Shown: positions 23,457 through 36,403 of the stretch, in pieces
Layout: every line of letters starts with the position of its first letter
Position numbering within the stretch: position 1 is the stretch's first letter
Assembly (NCBI GenBank): GCA_947172415.1
Contig: OX359197.1
Location: forward strand, 2,914,001 to 2,978,000
Reading direction: 5' to 3'
DNA from: Chondrosia reniformis
Lineage: Eukaryota; Porifera; Demospongiae; Chondrillida; Chondrillidae
DNA: 64,000 nt
Translations under genes and position numbers: made by a program
Notes under the pieces: model-generated
The model's input: the letters and a program-made list of their open reading frames with translations, nothing else
Told to the model about the DNA's origin: nothing
The model's database searches: none

Positions 23457-26400
23457 ATGATGGACCAACCAGCCCTCTGGACCGAGGAAATGGTTAGGGC
23501 ACTAATTGATTGCTATGAGCGATCTGAACCCAAAAAGAGGTGGTTATCAGAAGCTTTTAGAGCAGGAATGGCTGAGCAAATACCTACATTTGTCTCAGAC
23601 CGTCGAACCCTTGCCTTCCAAGCCAACAGGAACTTGGTAGGAGACGGAGTAGTGCAAGTAACTGGTAGCCTAGATTTAGATTTGGTTAATGATGCACCAC
23701 AAGGTGCCTCTAGAAGGATCCAAGGGGTGATCCGGAAGCTTCAGAGGGATAATATCCTCATGGAGCTCTACCGAGAAAGTTAGCCCATGGAAAAGGGGTA
23801 TGCCGAGCGGTTGTACCAGGCTTGGAATGCTAATATGCCAGACCATAAAACCACAAAGGTAGCGCTAATTACAAGAGTTAGTAGAATCCGAAGAGGTCAA
23901 GGTCTCTCGAGACTAAACCTTGTGGAACCTGACTCTCGTGGTGTAGCCACCCTAACTGGGACTGTGGAGGAAGATGTGAGAGCCCAGGGACAGGAAGAGA
24001 CTCACCAAGTTCAGGTTGGGACCGGACAAAATGTTAAGCTGTTTACAGGCCTTGTTGAAACTCCCACACTTGATCATCCCCGTCAAAGGACAAGTGGCAA
24101 TGATCATCTGATGCCACTTTTAGGCAAAGCAAAAGATACCTGTCTCCGAAAGGAACATGGAGATTTCGCTGATAGAAAACCCTGGGGGCGGTGCGGTTCA
24201 ACCATACGGCACTGCTTCAGGAGGCCAATGATTGGGGGAGAAAGAGTGGCAGGAAGGCCCTAGGTCAGCCTGGCACCTGAACTGCCTGGTCTACTCTGTT
24301 GCTGTGGCTGTGAGGGGAAAAACAACTAATGAATTGCAGCCATGCAACCAGGGAAGGAAATCAGACAATCAAAGGGTAGTAAGAGACAAGGAAGTCACAT
24401 AAGTGACTGGAAGGTCAAAGGCCTTAGGTTTAGAAGACTGCCTGCCTGGTTGGATGTGGAAATAGCGCATCAACGGAGTAATAATCCTATGACCAAACGC
24501 TAGAAAATACTCCAAAGAAATCTTAGGAGGGAGTTCCATTCATTCAACCTGAATGTGCTGATCAGAGCTTGGGAACAGACACGGAGGAAACTCAGCGTCT
24601 GGACCCTACAAGAGCGAAGATTGGCTGAATGCAGGAATTTCCAGGAACAAAACCACCTTTGGAATACCCAAAGGAAGTTCCGGATGAATGGCAATGTTTC
24701 AACCTCCAATGAAGCTCCCTCAATTGTAAGTAAGAGACTTTTGGACAAAGATTGTAGGTACAGTTGGTAAGGTCAACAAAGATGACCCAGGGGTGAAAGA
24801 ATGGCTAAAGGAAACCAAAAAGAGGGTAGGTAGAACCTCCTCTGAAGGTCTCGATAGCATTGATGAGACCAAACTGTGGAAAACCTTGAAAAAGGCAAAA
24901 GGCTTGTCAGCCCCTGGGATGGATGGCATCCACACATTTTGGTGGAAAGCACTCTCCTCCGCACAGTCTGCATTGGCGGATGTACTACGGAGGGTGGTGA
25001 GGGGAGATCTGTCAGTCACAGACTGGCTTACAAGGGATCACACTCTACTCATCCCCAAAAAGGGTCACCCGAAAAGTGTGCCCAACTACCGTCCTATTGC
25101 GTGTGTCAACACAATGTACAAGGCTGTCACAGAATACATTGCATCAGAATTACTCACTCACACCTACACTAATGATCTTTTGCCTATGGCTTAACGAGCC
25201 ATGAGGAAAGGGAGGTGGGGCTGTGTAGACTGTCTATTGCTGGATCAAACAATCGGTCTAGATGCCAAGATTACTTCCAACCCACTTAGTGTGGCATGGA
25301 TCGATTATGAGAAGGCATATCACAGAGTCCCTCACAAGTGGGCTATGAAGGTGCTAAAAACCATCAAGTGCCCAGTTTGGATCCGGAGGTCTATAGAGCC
25401 TTTCTCCAAACACTGGGCTACTGTGCTTGAGTTGAAGACTGCGGAGAAGGTGGTTAGGAGAACCCCTGTTAAATATAACAGGGGACTCTTCCAAGGAGAC
25501 TCCTTATCGCCACTCCTCTTTTGTCTGGCCATAGCTCCCATATCCAAAGTTGGCTTAACAGAACCAAAGGATATACCCTCTGGCATAATGGGGAAAGGAA
25601 CACCACGTAACACTTGTTGTACATGATGACTTTAAGATATATGCTGGAGGGCCTGATATACTCAGGGAAGCCATGGAATGTGTGGAGAAAACCTCAAATG
25701 CCATTGGCATGAGGTTTGGAGTGAGAAAGTGTGGAACAGCTCACATGCCAAAGGGGAAGGTTCTGGCTGGCCCAGACAACCCTTATCGCAGTGAAGAATC
25801 CATAAGGAGCCTTGAAAAAGGTACTATTTATAAGTAACTAGGGCTAGAACAACTGTTTGAGGTAGATGACAGCAAGGTCAAGGCTTACTTGATCAATAAA
25901 TTGAGGAGGAGACTCCACAAAGTGTGGGGTTCTCACCTCAATGGTAAGGATGCTGCAGAAGCCTCTAATATGTTTTTTGCCTCTCTATTGAGATATTCTT
26001 TCCCAGTTTTGAGGTGGACACAAAGTGAGCTTCCAAAACTGGAGCAAATGGTGAGAAATATCATGAGAAAGTACCAGTGTCATCACTATAACTCTGCCAT
26101 TGAGAGAGTGAACTTGCCTCGCTCTCAAGGTGGTAGAGGGCTCTGTAGTTTTCCTTTGGATCACGACAGGGCTGTTGTGAATCTGGCAAGATATCTCCAT
26201 ACTACCAATGATCCACTCACAGCTGTTGTGGTTAAACACCAAAAGTGGCTGGAGTGCTCAAAGCAGAGGAGGAATGTCTTGAAAGAAGCCAGATTGATAC
26301 TGGGAAGCCACGGAATAGAACTAGAACCGGAAATGTGTCTAAAGACAGATCCCTCACAAAATAGTGTAAGAGAATGGAGGAGAGTGGCACGTTAGCTCCG

Positions 26401-27304
26401 GGAGGCTCAGACTGAAAGGTTAAAAAGTAACCTGGCCAAAAAGTCTCACCAGGTCTCAAACCACCGAAAAGTCACAAATAGGGAGTCTTTATGTGTGGCT
26501 TTCTGAGGGGAAACTGAGGCTCTGATTCATGCACCCCAAGATGATGTGCTTCACACTAGGTGGTACCAAAATAGGATTCCGAGGAATTCTAGCCTCCTAA
26601 TGTGCAGAGAATGTGGCAAGACTATGGAAACGATCAAACACATACTAAACATATGTGAACCAAAGGGATTTTCTCTCTACAAAGAGAGGCATGACCGGGC
26701 AATACTGATAGTGTTGTGGAGATTGTTGAAAGAATATGGATTCAAGCAGTAAGAGCCCTGGTACAAACTAGAAGCAAAACCAGTCTATGAGAATAGGTCT
26801 GTCAAAATCTTGTGGGATCCTAGCATCCCTACAGATGAAGAAATGACCGAACGAAAGCCAGACTTAGTGGTTCAGGATCAGCTTTGTAAGTCCATTTACA
26901 TTATTGAGATGGCAGTTTCAACTGACAGCAATATTAATGGAAGATGGCAAGAGAAGTTCCAAAAGTACCAGAAGCTGGCGGCTGATATGAGGAAACAATT
27001 TATGGGCTACCGAATTAAGGTAGTCCCGATGACAATTGGTGCTTTCGGGACAGTGGAGACACTCCTGAAAGACCTTTGGGGAATTCCAAAGCTGTCAAAA
27101 AGTGCAGTAGAATTGATGAGAGCCATGCAGAGAACTGTTCTCTGGACGATGAGTAGTCCTGTCCCAGTCCTTGCCTGTCGACCTCTGGAAACAGTGGTGG
27201 ATTGGTGTATGGAGGTACTCCCTCCTCTTATGACGGTCAACTTTGGACCGACATGCACCTGTCTGCTGCTGCTGGAAGGAGACAAAGCCAGGGCTTCTGG
27301 GTAA
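23457..27304 (+). pseudogene. RLE LINE A copy 2 polyprotein
   Basis: Order of parts: N-terminal WTEEMVRALIDCYERSEPKK (from ATG 23457) with a TAG at 23781-23783; linker (23787-24263); pre-RT (24555-24770); RT fingers and palm (24793-25194: APGMDGIHTFWWKAL, IPKKGHPKSV, NYRPIACVNT); motif A IDYEKAYHRVPHKW and motif B LFQGDSLSPLLFCLAI (25201-25626). The motif C YMDD codons have lost one base (25620-25630), shifting frame. Thumb: 25889-26395, ending in TAG. Zinc knuckle CRECGKTMETIKHILNIC (C-x2-C-x8-H-x4-C) near 26600, TAA at 26750-26752. Restriction-like endonuclease 26810-27304: RKPDLVV, IYIIEMAV, EKFQKYQKLAADMRKQ and VVPMTIGAFGT. It would nick DNA and prime reverse transcription; this copy is dead. 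Confidence 0.88.
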
Positions 27305-27357
27305 ATACCAAAGAAAGGAAAACATATCTGACTGAGGGTTGTCCAAGTCAGATACTC

Positions 27358-27381
27358 CTTGCCTTAGTAAATTAAGGCAAG
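27358..27381 (+). other. 3' UTR hairpin of LINE copy 2
   Basis: CTTGCCTTA / TAAGGCAAG form a perfect 9-bp stem with loop GTAAAT, about 40 nt before the 3' end. Copy 3 has the same hairpin with an extra G-C pair at the loop end. A structured 3' end recognised by the LINE's own RT is the likely role, by analogy with other LINEs. Confidence 0.6.
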
Positions 27382-27418
27382 AAGTAACAAGGTTCTCCGT
27401 TAAAGCTTTCATTTCAAA

Positions 27419-30400
27419 AGTAGGTACTAGTTGTAAGTACTAGTTGTATGTACTAGTACTTGTAATATGTCCTAGTTGTGCATGCTAGTTGTATGTACTA
27501 CTTAAATGCTTTAGTTGTATGTACTACTTATATGTACTAATTGTATGTAGTGGTTGTATGTACTAGTTACTCATTTTATGGTCTAGTTTTACATACTAGT
27601 TGTATGTTCTAGTTGTACATGGTATTTGTATGTACTAGTTCTATGTACTAGTTGTACCCACCAGTTCTATGTACTAGTTGCATGTACGAGTTCTATGTAC
27701 TAGTTGTATGGACTAGTTGTATGGACCAATTGTATGTCCTAGTTCTACGAACTAATTCTACGTACTAGTTGTGGTGCTAATTATATGTACTAGTTGTATT
27801 TACTAATTGTTTCTACTAGTTGTATGTACTAGCAGTATGGACTAGTTGTATGTACTAGTTGTATGTGCTACTTCTATGTGTATGTACTAGTTATATTTTA
27901 TAGATGTAAATACCAATTATAAGTCCTAGTTAAATGAACTAGTTGCAGTACTCATTTAATGTACTAGCTGTCTGTATTAGTCTCATTTACTAGTTGTATG
28001 TACTAGGTATATATACTAGATGTGTGTGCTAGTTGTAGTATTAGCTGTATGTACTAGTTGTAAGTTCTAGTTGTATTTCCAAGTTGTATGTATTAGAACT
28101 TATAATACTTACTAGTTTTAAGTTATTGTTGAATGTACTTGTTACTAGTTGCATGTAGTGGTTGTTTGAACTAGTTGTATATACTCGGATTGGTTATATT
28201 TACAAGTTGTATGTAATAGTTAAATGTACTAGTTGTATAACCTACTCATATGTACTAGTTGTATGTAGTGGTTGTATGTACTAGTTACTCGTTTATGGTG
28301 TAGTTGTATGTATTAGTTTATGGTCTGGTTGTATGTACTAGTAGGATGTTCTAGTTGTTTATAGTAGTTGTATGTACTAGTTGTAAGTTCAAGTTGTATT
28401 TCCAAGTTGTATGTACTAGAACTTATTATACTTACTAGTTTTAGGTACTAGTTTTATGATATTGTTGTATGTTCTCGTACTAGTTGTTTGGACTGGTTGT
28501 TTGTACTAGTTGTATGTACTTGGATTGTTTATATTTACTAGTTGTACGTTCTAGTTGTATGTAATAGTTAAATGGACTAGTTGTATAACCTACTCGTATG
28601 TACTAGTTGTATGTAGTGGTTGCATGTACTAGTTACTCGTTTATGGTGTAGTTGTATGTACTAGTTTTATGGTCTAGTTGTATGTACTAGTAGTATGTTC
28701 TAGTTGTTTATAGTAGTTGTATGTATTAGTCTTATGTACTAGTTGTATGTAAAAGTTCTATGCACTAGTTGTACGTACCAGTTGTATGTACTAGTTGTTT
28801 GAACTCATTTAATTTTGTTTGTACAAATTGTTTCTACTAGTTGTAAATAATAGTTGTATGTTCTATTTCTATGTACTAGGACTGAAGATATTTACAAGTT
28901 GTAGGTATTAGTAGTATGGACAAGTCGTATGTACTAGTTGTATATGCCCGTTTAAGGTACTCGTTACTGGTTGTATGTACAAGTTGTCTTTGCTAGTTGT
29001 GTGTATTAGTTGTATATACTCATTACTAGTTGTATGTACACGTTGTATGGAAGAGTTATGTGTACTAGTTCTATGAACTAATTGTATGTACTAGTTGTAT
29101 GTACTAGATGTTGGTACTAGTTGTATGTACTACTTATATGTACTAGTTGTATGTACTGGTTGTATGAACTAGTAACTGGTGTTATGGTCTAGTTGTATAT
29201 ACTGGCTGTTTCTACTAGTTCTATGTACTAGTTGGAAGTACTAGTTATATGTACCAGGTATATGAACTAGTTGAATGTTCTAGTTGTATGAACTAGTTCT
29301 ATGTATTCGTTACTAGTTGTATGTGCTAGTTGTGTGTCGTAGTTGTATGTACTAGTTGTATGTACTAGTACTAGTTAAAATTACTAGTGTTAGATACTAG
29401 TTGTATGTAGTAGTTGTATGTACTAGTACTCGTTATATAAGTATAAGTTGAATGTACGATTTGTATGAACTCGTTGTTTTGTATTGGTACTAGTTATATT
29501 TACTAGTTGTAAGTACTAGAGGTATGTAATAGTTGTGAGTACTAGATATATGTGCTAGTAACTAGTTATATGTACCAGCTGTATGTATTAGTTTTATATA
29601 CTAGTTCTTTGTAGTACTTGTATGTACTTGGTTGTATATACTATTTGTATGTACTACTTATATGTATTAGTTGTATGTACTCTTTACAAGTTGCATGTAC
29701 TGGTTGTATGTTCTAGTTGTATGTACTAGTTGTATGTACTAGTTGTATGTAGTAGTTGAATTTACTAGTTGTATGTATTAGTTGTATGTACTAGTTGTAT
29801 TCACTAGTTGTTTGTACTAATTGTCTGTACTAGTTATATGTGCTAGTTACTGGTTTTATGTAGTAGTTTTATGTTCTAATTGCATGGACTAATAATTGTT
29901 ATATTTACTAGTTGTTGACCTAGTTGTATTAACTGGCTGTATGTACTAGTTATATGTACTAGTTGTAATACTCTTTTAATGTACTAGTTGTATATACTAG
30001 TTTTATGGACTAGTTGTATTTACTTGTTGTAGTATTAGTAGTATGTACTAATTGTAGGTACTAGTTGTATGTTCTAATTGTATGTACTAGTACTATGTAC
30101 TAATTGGGTGTACTAGTTCTTTGTACTAGTTCTATGTACTCGTCACTATTTGTATGTACAAGTTGTATGTACTAGTTGTATGTCCTAGTTTTATGTTCTA
30201 CTTGCAAGGAGTAATAATAGTTATATTTACTAGTTGTAGACCTAGTTGTATGAACTAATTGTATGTTCTAATTTTATGTGCTAGTTGTAGTACTAGTTTA
30301 ATGTACTAGTTGTATCTACTAGTTCTTTCTACTAGGTCTATGTTCCAGTTTTAGAACTAGTTGCATGTACCAGTTGTATGTAATAGTTGTATGGACTAGT

Positions 30401-32488
30401 TGTATGGACTAGTTGAATGTACTAGTTCTTTGTACTTGTTGTAGAACTACTTTAATGTAATAGTTGTAGGTACTAGTTATATGTACTAATTGTAAATACT
30501 TTTTGTTTGAACTAGTTGTATGTACTAGCTGTATGGACTAGTTGTATGTACTAGTTGTATGTGCTATTTACTAGTTGTATGTACCAGATTTAAGTACTAA
30601 TTGTATGTACAAGTAATAGGTATATTTTCTAGTTGTTGGTCCTAATTGTATGTACTAATTGTATGTACTAGTTATATGTGCTAGTTGTATGTAGTAGTTA
30701 AATGTACTAGTTGTAATACTAGTTTCATGAACTAGTTGTATATACTAGATGTATGTACTTGTTGTATGGACTACTTCTGTGTATGTACCAATTATATTTA
30801 ATAGTTGTTAATGCCAATTATAAGTACTAGTTAAATGTACTAGTTCTAAGTACTACTTGTATATACTACTTGTATGTACTAGTTAAATGTGTTAGTTGCA
30901 GTACGAGTTTAATGTACTAGCTGCCTGTATTAGTCGCATTTACTAGTTGTATGTACTAGGGATATGTACTAGATGTATGTGCTAGTTGTGGCATTAGTTT
31001 TATGTACTAGTTGTAAGTTCTAGTTGTATTTCCAAGTTGTATGTACTAGGACTTATTATACTTACTTGTTTTAGGTACTAGTTTTATGTTGTTGTTTTAT
31101 GTACTCATTACTAGTTGTTGGTACTTGTTGTATGTACTAGTTGTATGTATTCAATTGGTTATATTTACTTGTTGTACGTTCCAGTTGTATGTACTAGTAA
31201 AATATTCTAGTTGTATAACCTACTCATACGTACTATTTGTATGTAGCGGTTGTATGTACTAATTACTCGTTTATGGTCTAGTTGTATGTACTAGTTTTAT
31301 GGTAAATACCAGTAGTAATTTCTAGTTGTATATAGAAGTTTTATGTACTCATTACTAGTTGTTTGTACTGGATGTATGTACTAGTTGTATGTACTAGTTG
31401 TATGTACTCGGACTGGTTATATTTATTAGTTGTAGGGACTGGTTGTAAGTACTAGTTGTATGTACTAGACCTTGTAATATGTGCTAGTTGTACGTACAAG
31501 TCGTATGTACTAGTTAAATGTACTAGTTGTATGCAAAAGTACTCTGTATTAGTTGCATGTACCAGTTGTATGTACTAGTTGTATGTACTCATTACGTTTT
31601 GTATATACAAGTTGCTAGTACTAGCTTTATGTATTATTTGTATGGATTGGTTATATTTACTAGTTGTAGGTACTAGCTGTATATACTAGTTATACGTACT
31701 AGTACTAGCCATATGTGCTAGGTGTACGTACTAGTTGCATGTACTAGTACTATGTACTAGTTGTTTGTTCTAATTGTATGTAGTAGTCATATGTACGAGG
31801 CATATGAGCTAGTTGTTTGTTCAAGTTTTATGTTCTAGTTGTAAGTACTAGTTATATGTATTAGATGTATCTACTAGTTGTATGTATTAGTAGTAGGTTC
31901 TAGTTATATATAGTAGTTGTAGGTACTAGTTTTTTACTAGTTGTGTGTACTAGTTATATGTACTAGATCTTGGTACTAGTTATATGTACTACTTATTTGT
32001 ACTAGTTGTATGTAGTAGCTATATGTACTAGTTACTAGTTGCATGGTCTACTTGTGTGTACTAATTGTATGTTCTAGTTTTATATAGTAGTTGTATGTAC
32101 TAATTGTATGAACTAGTTGTATATACCAGTTTTATGTACTTGTTATTCATTGTATGTACAAGTTGTATTTGCTAGTTGTGTGTATTAGTTGTATATACTT
32201 GTGCTAGTAGTGTGTAGAAGATGTACTAGTTACTAGTTGTATGGTCTAGTTGTATGCACTAGTTGTATGTTCTAGTTGTTTATAGTAGTTTTATGTACTA
32301 GTTGTATATGCCAGCTGTATGTACTAGTAGAATGCACTAGTAGTACATACTAGTTGTATATAGTAGTTGTATGTACAAGTTGTATGTATTGGTTGTATGT
32401 AACAGTTGTATGTACACGTTAATAGTTCTATGTACTGGTTGGATATTCTAGATGTACGTCCTAGTTGGATGTATTAATTGTATGAACT
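27419..32488 (-). repeat. 13-bp minisatellite, inverted orientation, 5.1 kb
   Basis: TGTATGTACTAGT variants. It contains higher-order units: TATAACCTACTC-containing blocks near 28230, 28580 and 31210, and the roughly 400-bp unit at 29245-29650. GTATGAACT (32480-32488) borders the following element and is repeated on its far side. No gene. Confidence 0.92.
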
Positions 32489-32682
32489 ATGAAAAAAGGG
32501 AGTTAATTGCACTGAGCCGTGCAAAGGCTAGGATGATAAGCAAAAGTATTCACACGAAGATATTACGCCAAACCAGCCAGGTGACCGAAGTCTAATCTTG
32601 GCTGGGGGACCGAAGTCCTATTAAAAATGGCAACCAGTGATCGCCTCCCAGTCATCCAAGACGAAAAAAAATTCATCAAAGA

Positions 32683-32727
32683 ACCACAGACAGCTGTTTC
32701 GCCCTCATTTGGGCTCATCAGTGTGGT
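32683..32727 (-). ncRNA. Type I hammerhead ribozyme (family 1, minus)
   Basis: Minus-strand order: stem I ACCACA (32727-32722), CUGAUGA (32721-32715), stem II GCCC/GGGC with loop AAAUGA, GAAA (32700-32697), self-complementary stem III around CAGCUG, UC, cleavage expected after 32689, and the stem I partner UGUGGU (32688-32683). All invariant core bases are present and all stems pair perfectly. The very short palindromic stem III suggests activity as a dimer or in a concatemer. Confidence 0.9.
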
Positions 32728-33086
32728 ACACTTCAACGATGATGAGTTGGATGACCGTCTTCACTTATTAATCAGCCACAAGTGAAACACTTGTGGTTTT
32801 AAAATAAGCCAAGATGGAGGGCTGTAGTCTAAGCGAGGCCGAGCCCCCAGCCAAGATTAGACTTCGGTCACTTGGCTGGTTTGGCGTAATATCTCCCAGT
32901 GAATACTTTTGCTTATCATCCTAGCCTTTGCACAGCTCAGTGCAATTAACTCCCTTTTTCATTGTGAGCGCTCGGTCTCGCTTAGACTGCAACCCTCCAT
33001 CTTGGCTTATTTTGAAACCACAACTGTTTCACTTGTGGCTGATTAATAAGTGAAGACGGTCATCCAACTCACCATCATTGAAGTGT

Positions 33087-33131
33087 ACCACACTGACGAG
33101 CCCAAATGAGGGCGAAACAGCTGTCTGTGGT
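33087..33131 (+). ncRNA. Type I hammerhead ribozyme (family 1, plus)
   Basis: Same layout as the minus copy: ACCACA (33087-33092), CUGACGA (33093-33099), GCCC-AAAUGA-GGGC (33100-33113), GAAA (33114-33117), CAGCUG, UC with the cleavage site after 33125, and UGUGGU (33126-33131). The only core difference is C instead of U at position 7, which hammerheads tolerate. Confidence 0.88.
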
Positions 33132-33276
33132 TCTTTGATGAATGTTTTTCCATCTTGGATGACTGGGAGGCAATCACTGGTTGCCATTTTTAATAGGACT
33201 TCGGTCCCCCAGCCAAGATTAGACTTCGGTCACTTGGCTGGTTTGGCGTAATATCTTCAAGTGAAAACTTTTGCTT

Positions 33277-36200
33277 GTATGAACTAGTTGTATGTACTAC
33301 TTGTATGAACTAGTTGTTTTGTACTAGTACCAGTTATATTTAATAATTGCAGGTTGTAGTTTTCTGTGTACCAGATGTATGTACAAGTTACTAGGTATAT
33401 ATACAACTTGTATGAATTAGTTGTATGTACTTTTTGTATCTAGTATATAGTTTCATGTACAAGTTGTATGCACTAGTTGTATGTACTAGATATATATACT
33501 AGTCGTGTGTACTAGTTGTATGTGCTAGTTGTATGGACTAGTCGTATGTACTAGTTCAATGTATAAAATGCTTGAACTAGTTGTATGTACTACTCTATAT
33601 GTTCTAATTGTATGTAATTGTTGTATCGACTAGTTACTAATTGTATCATCTAGTTGTATGTAATAATTGTATTGTACTAGTAATACTTACAATTACTTGT
33701 TTTAGATACTTGTTGTATGTACTTGTTGTACGTACTAGTACTAGTTATATTTACTAGTTGTAGGTATTAGTTGCATGTATTAGTTGTATGACTTAGTTGT
33801 ATGTTCTAGTTGTGTATTTTAGTTGTAGTTACTACTTGTATGTACCAGTTGTGTACTAGTTGTATGTACTAGTAGAATGTACTAGTTGTATGAACTAGTT
33901 GTTTGGACTAGTTGTATGTACTTGTTGTATGTCCCCAGTTGTATGTACTTGTTACAAGTTGTATGTACAAGTTGAGTGTACTAGTTGTGTGTATTAGTTG
34001 TATATGCTTGTTAATATTTGTATGCACATGTTGTATGATACCTGTTTTGTGTACTAGTTGTATGAACTAGTTGTATGTATTTGTTGTGTGTACTAGTTGT
34101 ATATAGTAGTTGTATATATGTACTAGTCCTTTTTATTAGTTGTATGTACTAGTTTTATGTAGTAGTTGTAAGTACTAGTTACAAGATATATGGTCTAGTT
34201 GTATGTAGTGGTTGTATGTTCCAGTTGTATATAGTAGTTGTAAGTACTAGTTGTACGTAATATTTATAAGTACTAGTAATATGTAGTAGCTATATGTACT
34301 AGTTACTACTTGTATGGTCTACCTGTATGTACTAATTGTATATTCTAGATATATATAGTAGTTGTATGTACTAGTTGAATGTACTTTTTATATGTACTAG
34401 TTATATGAACTAGTTGTATATACAAGTTTTATGTACTCGTCACTGGTTGTATGTACAAGTTGTATTCCCTAGTTGTGTGTATTAGTTGTATGTACTCGTT
34501 ACTAGTTGTATATACATGTTGTATGGAATAGTTATGTGTACTAGTTCTATGAACCAATTGTATGTACTAAATTTTTGTACAAGTTGTAATTACTAGATGT
34601 TTGAACTAGTTGAATTTACTACTTATATGTTCTAGTTGTATATAGTAGTTGTAGGTACTTGGTCTATGTACTAGTACTTGTAAGTACAAGTTATTTGTAC
34701 CATGTATATGAACTAGTTGCATGTTCTAGTTGTATGAACTAGTTCTATGTATTCATTACTTGTTGCATGTACTAGTTGTTTATCCTAGTTGTATGTACTT
34801 ATTGTATGAACTAGTACTAGTTAAATTACTAGTGTTAGATACTAGTTGTATGGACCAGTTTTATGTACTAGTACCCGTTACATTTACTAGTTGTAGGTAT
34901 TAGTCGAATGTAGTATTTGTATGAACTAGTTGTTTGCATACTAGTACTAGATATATTTACTTGCTATAGGTACTAGTGGTATGTAACTGTCGTGTGTACT
35001 AGATGTATGCACTAGTAACTACTTATATGTTCCAGCTGTGTGTATTAGTTGTATATACTAGTTCTATGTAGTAGTTGTATGTATTTGTTGTATATACTAG
35101 TTGTATGTACTAGTTGTACATAGTAGTCGCATTTACTAGTTGTATAAACTAGTTTTATGTACTATATAGTTGTATGTATTAGTTGTAGTACTTGTGGTAT
35201 GTATTAGTTGTATTTATTAGTTGTTTGTACTAGTTGTATGTAGTAGTTGTAAGCACTAGGTTTATGTACTGTTTGCATGTACTCCTTGAATGTAGTAGTT
35301 GTATGTACTAGTTGTATGTACTCGTTACTAGATGTATCTACTAGTTAAATGTAATAGTTATATGTACTAGTTATTTGTACTAGTTGTATGTACTAGTTCT
35401 ATATACATGTTGTAGTCCTAGTTGCACGTAACAGTTTTATGTACTAGTTGTATGTATTAGTTGCATTGACTATTTCTATGTACTAGTTGCTGTACTACTT
35501 TAATGTACTAGTTGTATGTACAATTTTTATGTTCTAAATGTAGTACTAATTGTATGAAATATTTGTATTTAATATTTGTTTTGTATCAGTAGTAAATACT
35601 AGTTGTATGGACTAGTTGTATGAGCGAATTACTAGTTGTAGGACCTAGTTGTATGTACTAGTTGTAGTGCCAGTTGTATGTGGTAGTTGTTTTTACATGT
35701 TTTATGTACTAGGACTAGTTATATTTACTAGTTGTAAGTTGTACTTGTATGTAATAGTTGTATTTACTAGTTTTATGTACTAGGACTTGTTATATTTACT
35801 AGTTGTAGGTTCTACTGGTATGTAATAGTTGTATGTACTCTTTACTAGTTGTTGGTAGTGTTTGTATGTAATATTAGTATGTAATAGTTATATGGTCTAT
35901 TTGTTATTACTAGTTGTATGTACTAGTAATAGATATACTTACTAATTGTAGGTATTAGTTGTATGTACTAGTTGTATGTACTAGAACTAGTAATATTAGC
36001 TAGTTGTACGTAATAGTTGTAGATACTAGGTGTATGTTCTAGTTGTATGTACTAGTTGTGTGAACTACTTGTATTTACTAGTTGTATGTACTAATTGTAT
36101 GTATTAGTTTTATGAAGTAGTTTTATAAACTAATTGTATTTACTAATAATTGTTATATTTAATAGTTGTAGGAACTGCTTGTATGTACTAATTGTATATA

Positions 36201-36403
36201 CTAGTTGAATGTACTAGGTGTATGTACTAGTTTGATGTGTATGTGTTAGGTATGTTTCCTGGTTGTATGTACCGGTTATAAGTACTAGTTATATGTATTG
36301 GTTCTAAGTAATAGCTGTATGTACTAGTTATGTATATTAGTTGTAGGTGCTAGTTGTATATAATAATTGTACGTACCGTTACCAGTTGTATGTAAGAGTT
36401 GTA
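33277..36403 (-). repeat. 13-bp minisatellite, inverted orientation
   Basis: TGTATGTACTAGT variants, including the third copy of the roughly 400-bp higher-order unit (34690-35110). No gene. Confidence 0.92.

Larger units (their letters stand above)
23141..27418 (+). mobile_element. RLE LINE family A, copy 2 (complete length)
   Basis: A 4.28-kb plus-strand LINE: a 5' UTR of about 315 bp starting GTCGTGGGAACTGG, a coding region, then a 3' UTR with a perfect 9-bp-stem hairpin. It is collinear end to end with copy 3 (4.30 kb). The 3' border against the satellite is uncertain by a few bases (CATTTCAAAAG) and no clear target-site duplication was seen. Empty-site relatives of the left flank (GTATTAGTCGCATTTACTAG) occur near 30930. 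Confidence 0.85.
32489..33276. mobile_element. Hammerhead-bearing foldback element, family 1
   Basis: A 788-bp insert flanked by perfect 9-bp repeats GTATGAACT (32480-32488 and 33277-33285). The left part (to about 32848) reads on the minus strand and the right part (from about 32967) on the plus strand, as inverted arms. The spacer repeats the terminal segment CCCCCAGCCAAGATTAG in plus orientation at 32844 and again at 33206. This shows a 362-bp direct period, i.e. a tandem monomer fused to its inverted copy. Each arm holds one hammerhead ribozyme. No coding sequence. It resembles non-autonomous retrozymes; the inverted-dimer form is unusual. Confidence 0.85.

Noticed and set aside
23130-27420. 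Target-site duplication for LINE copy 2 (CATTT on both sides)
   Set aside because: Five bases are too few and the 3' end cannot be fixed exactly.
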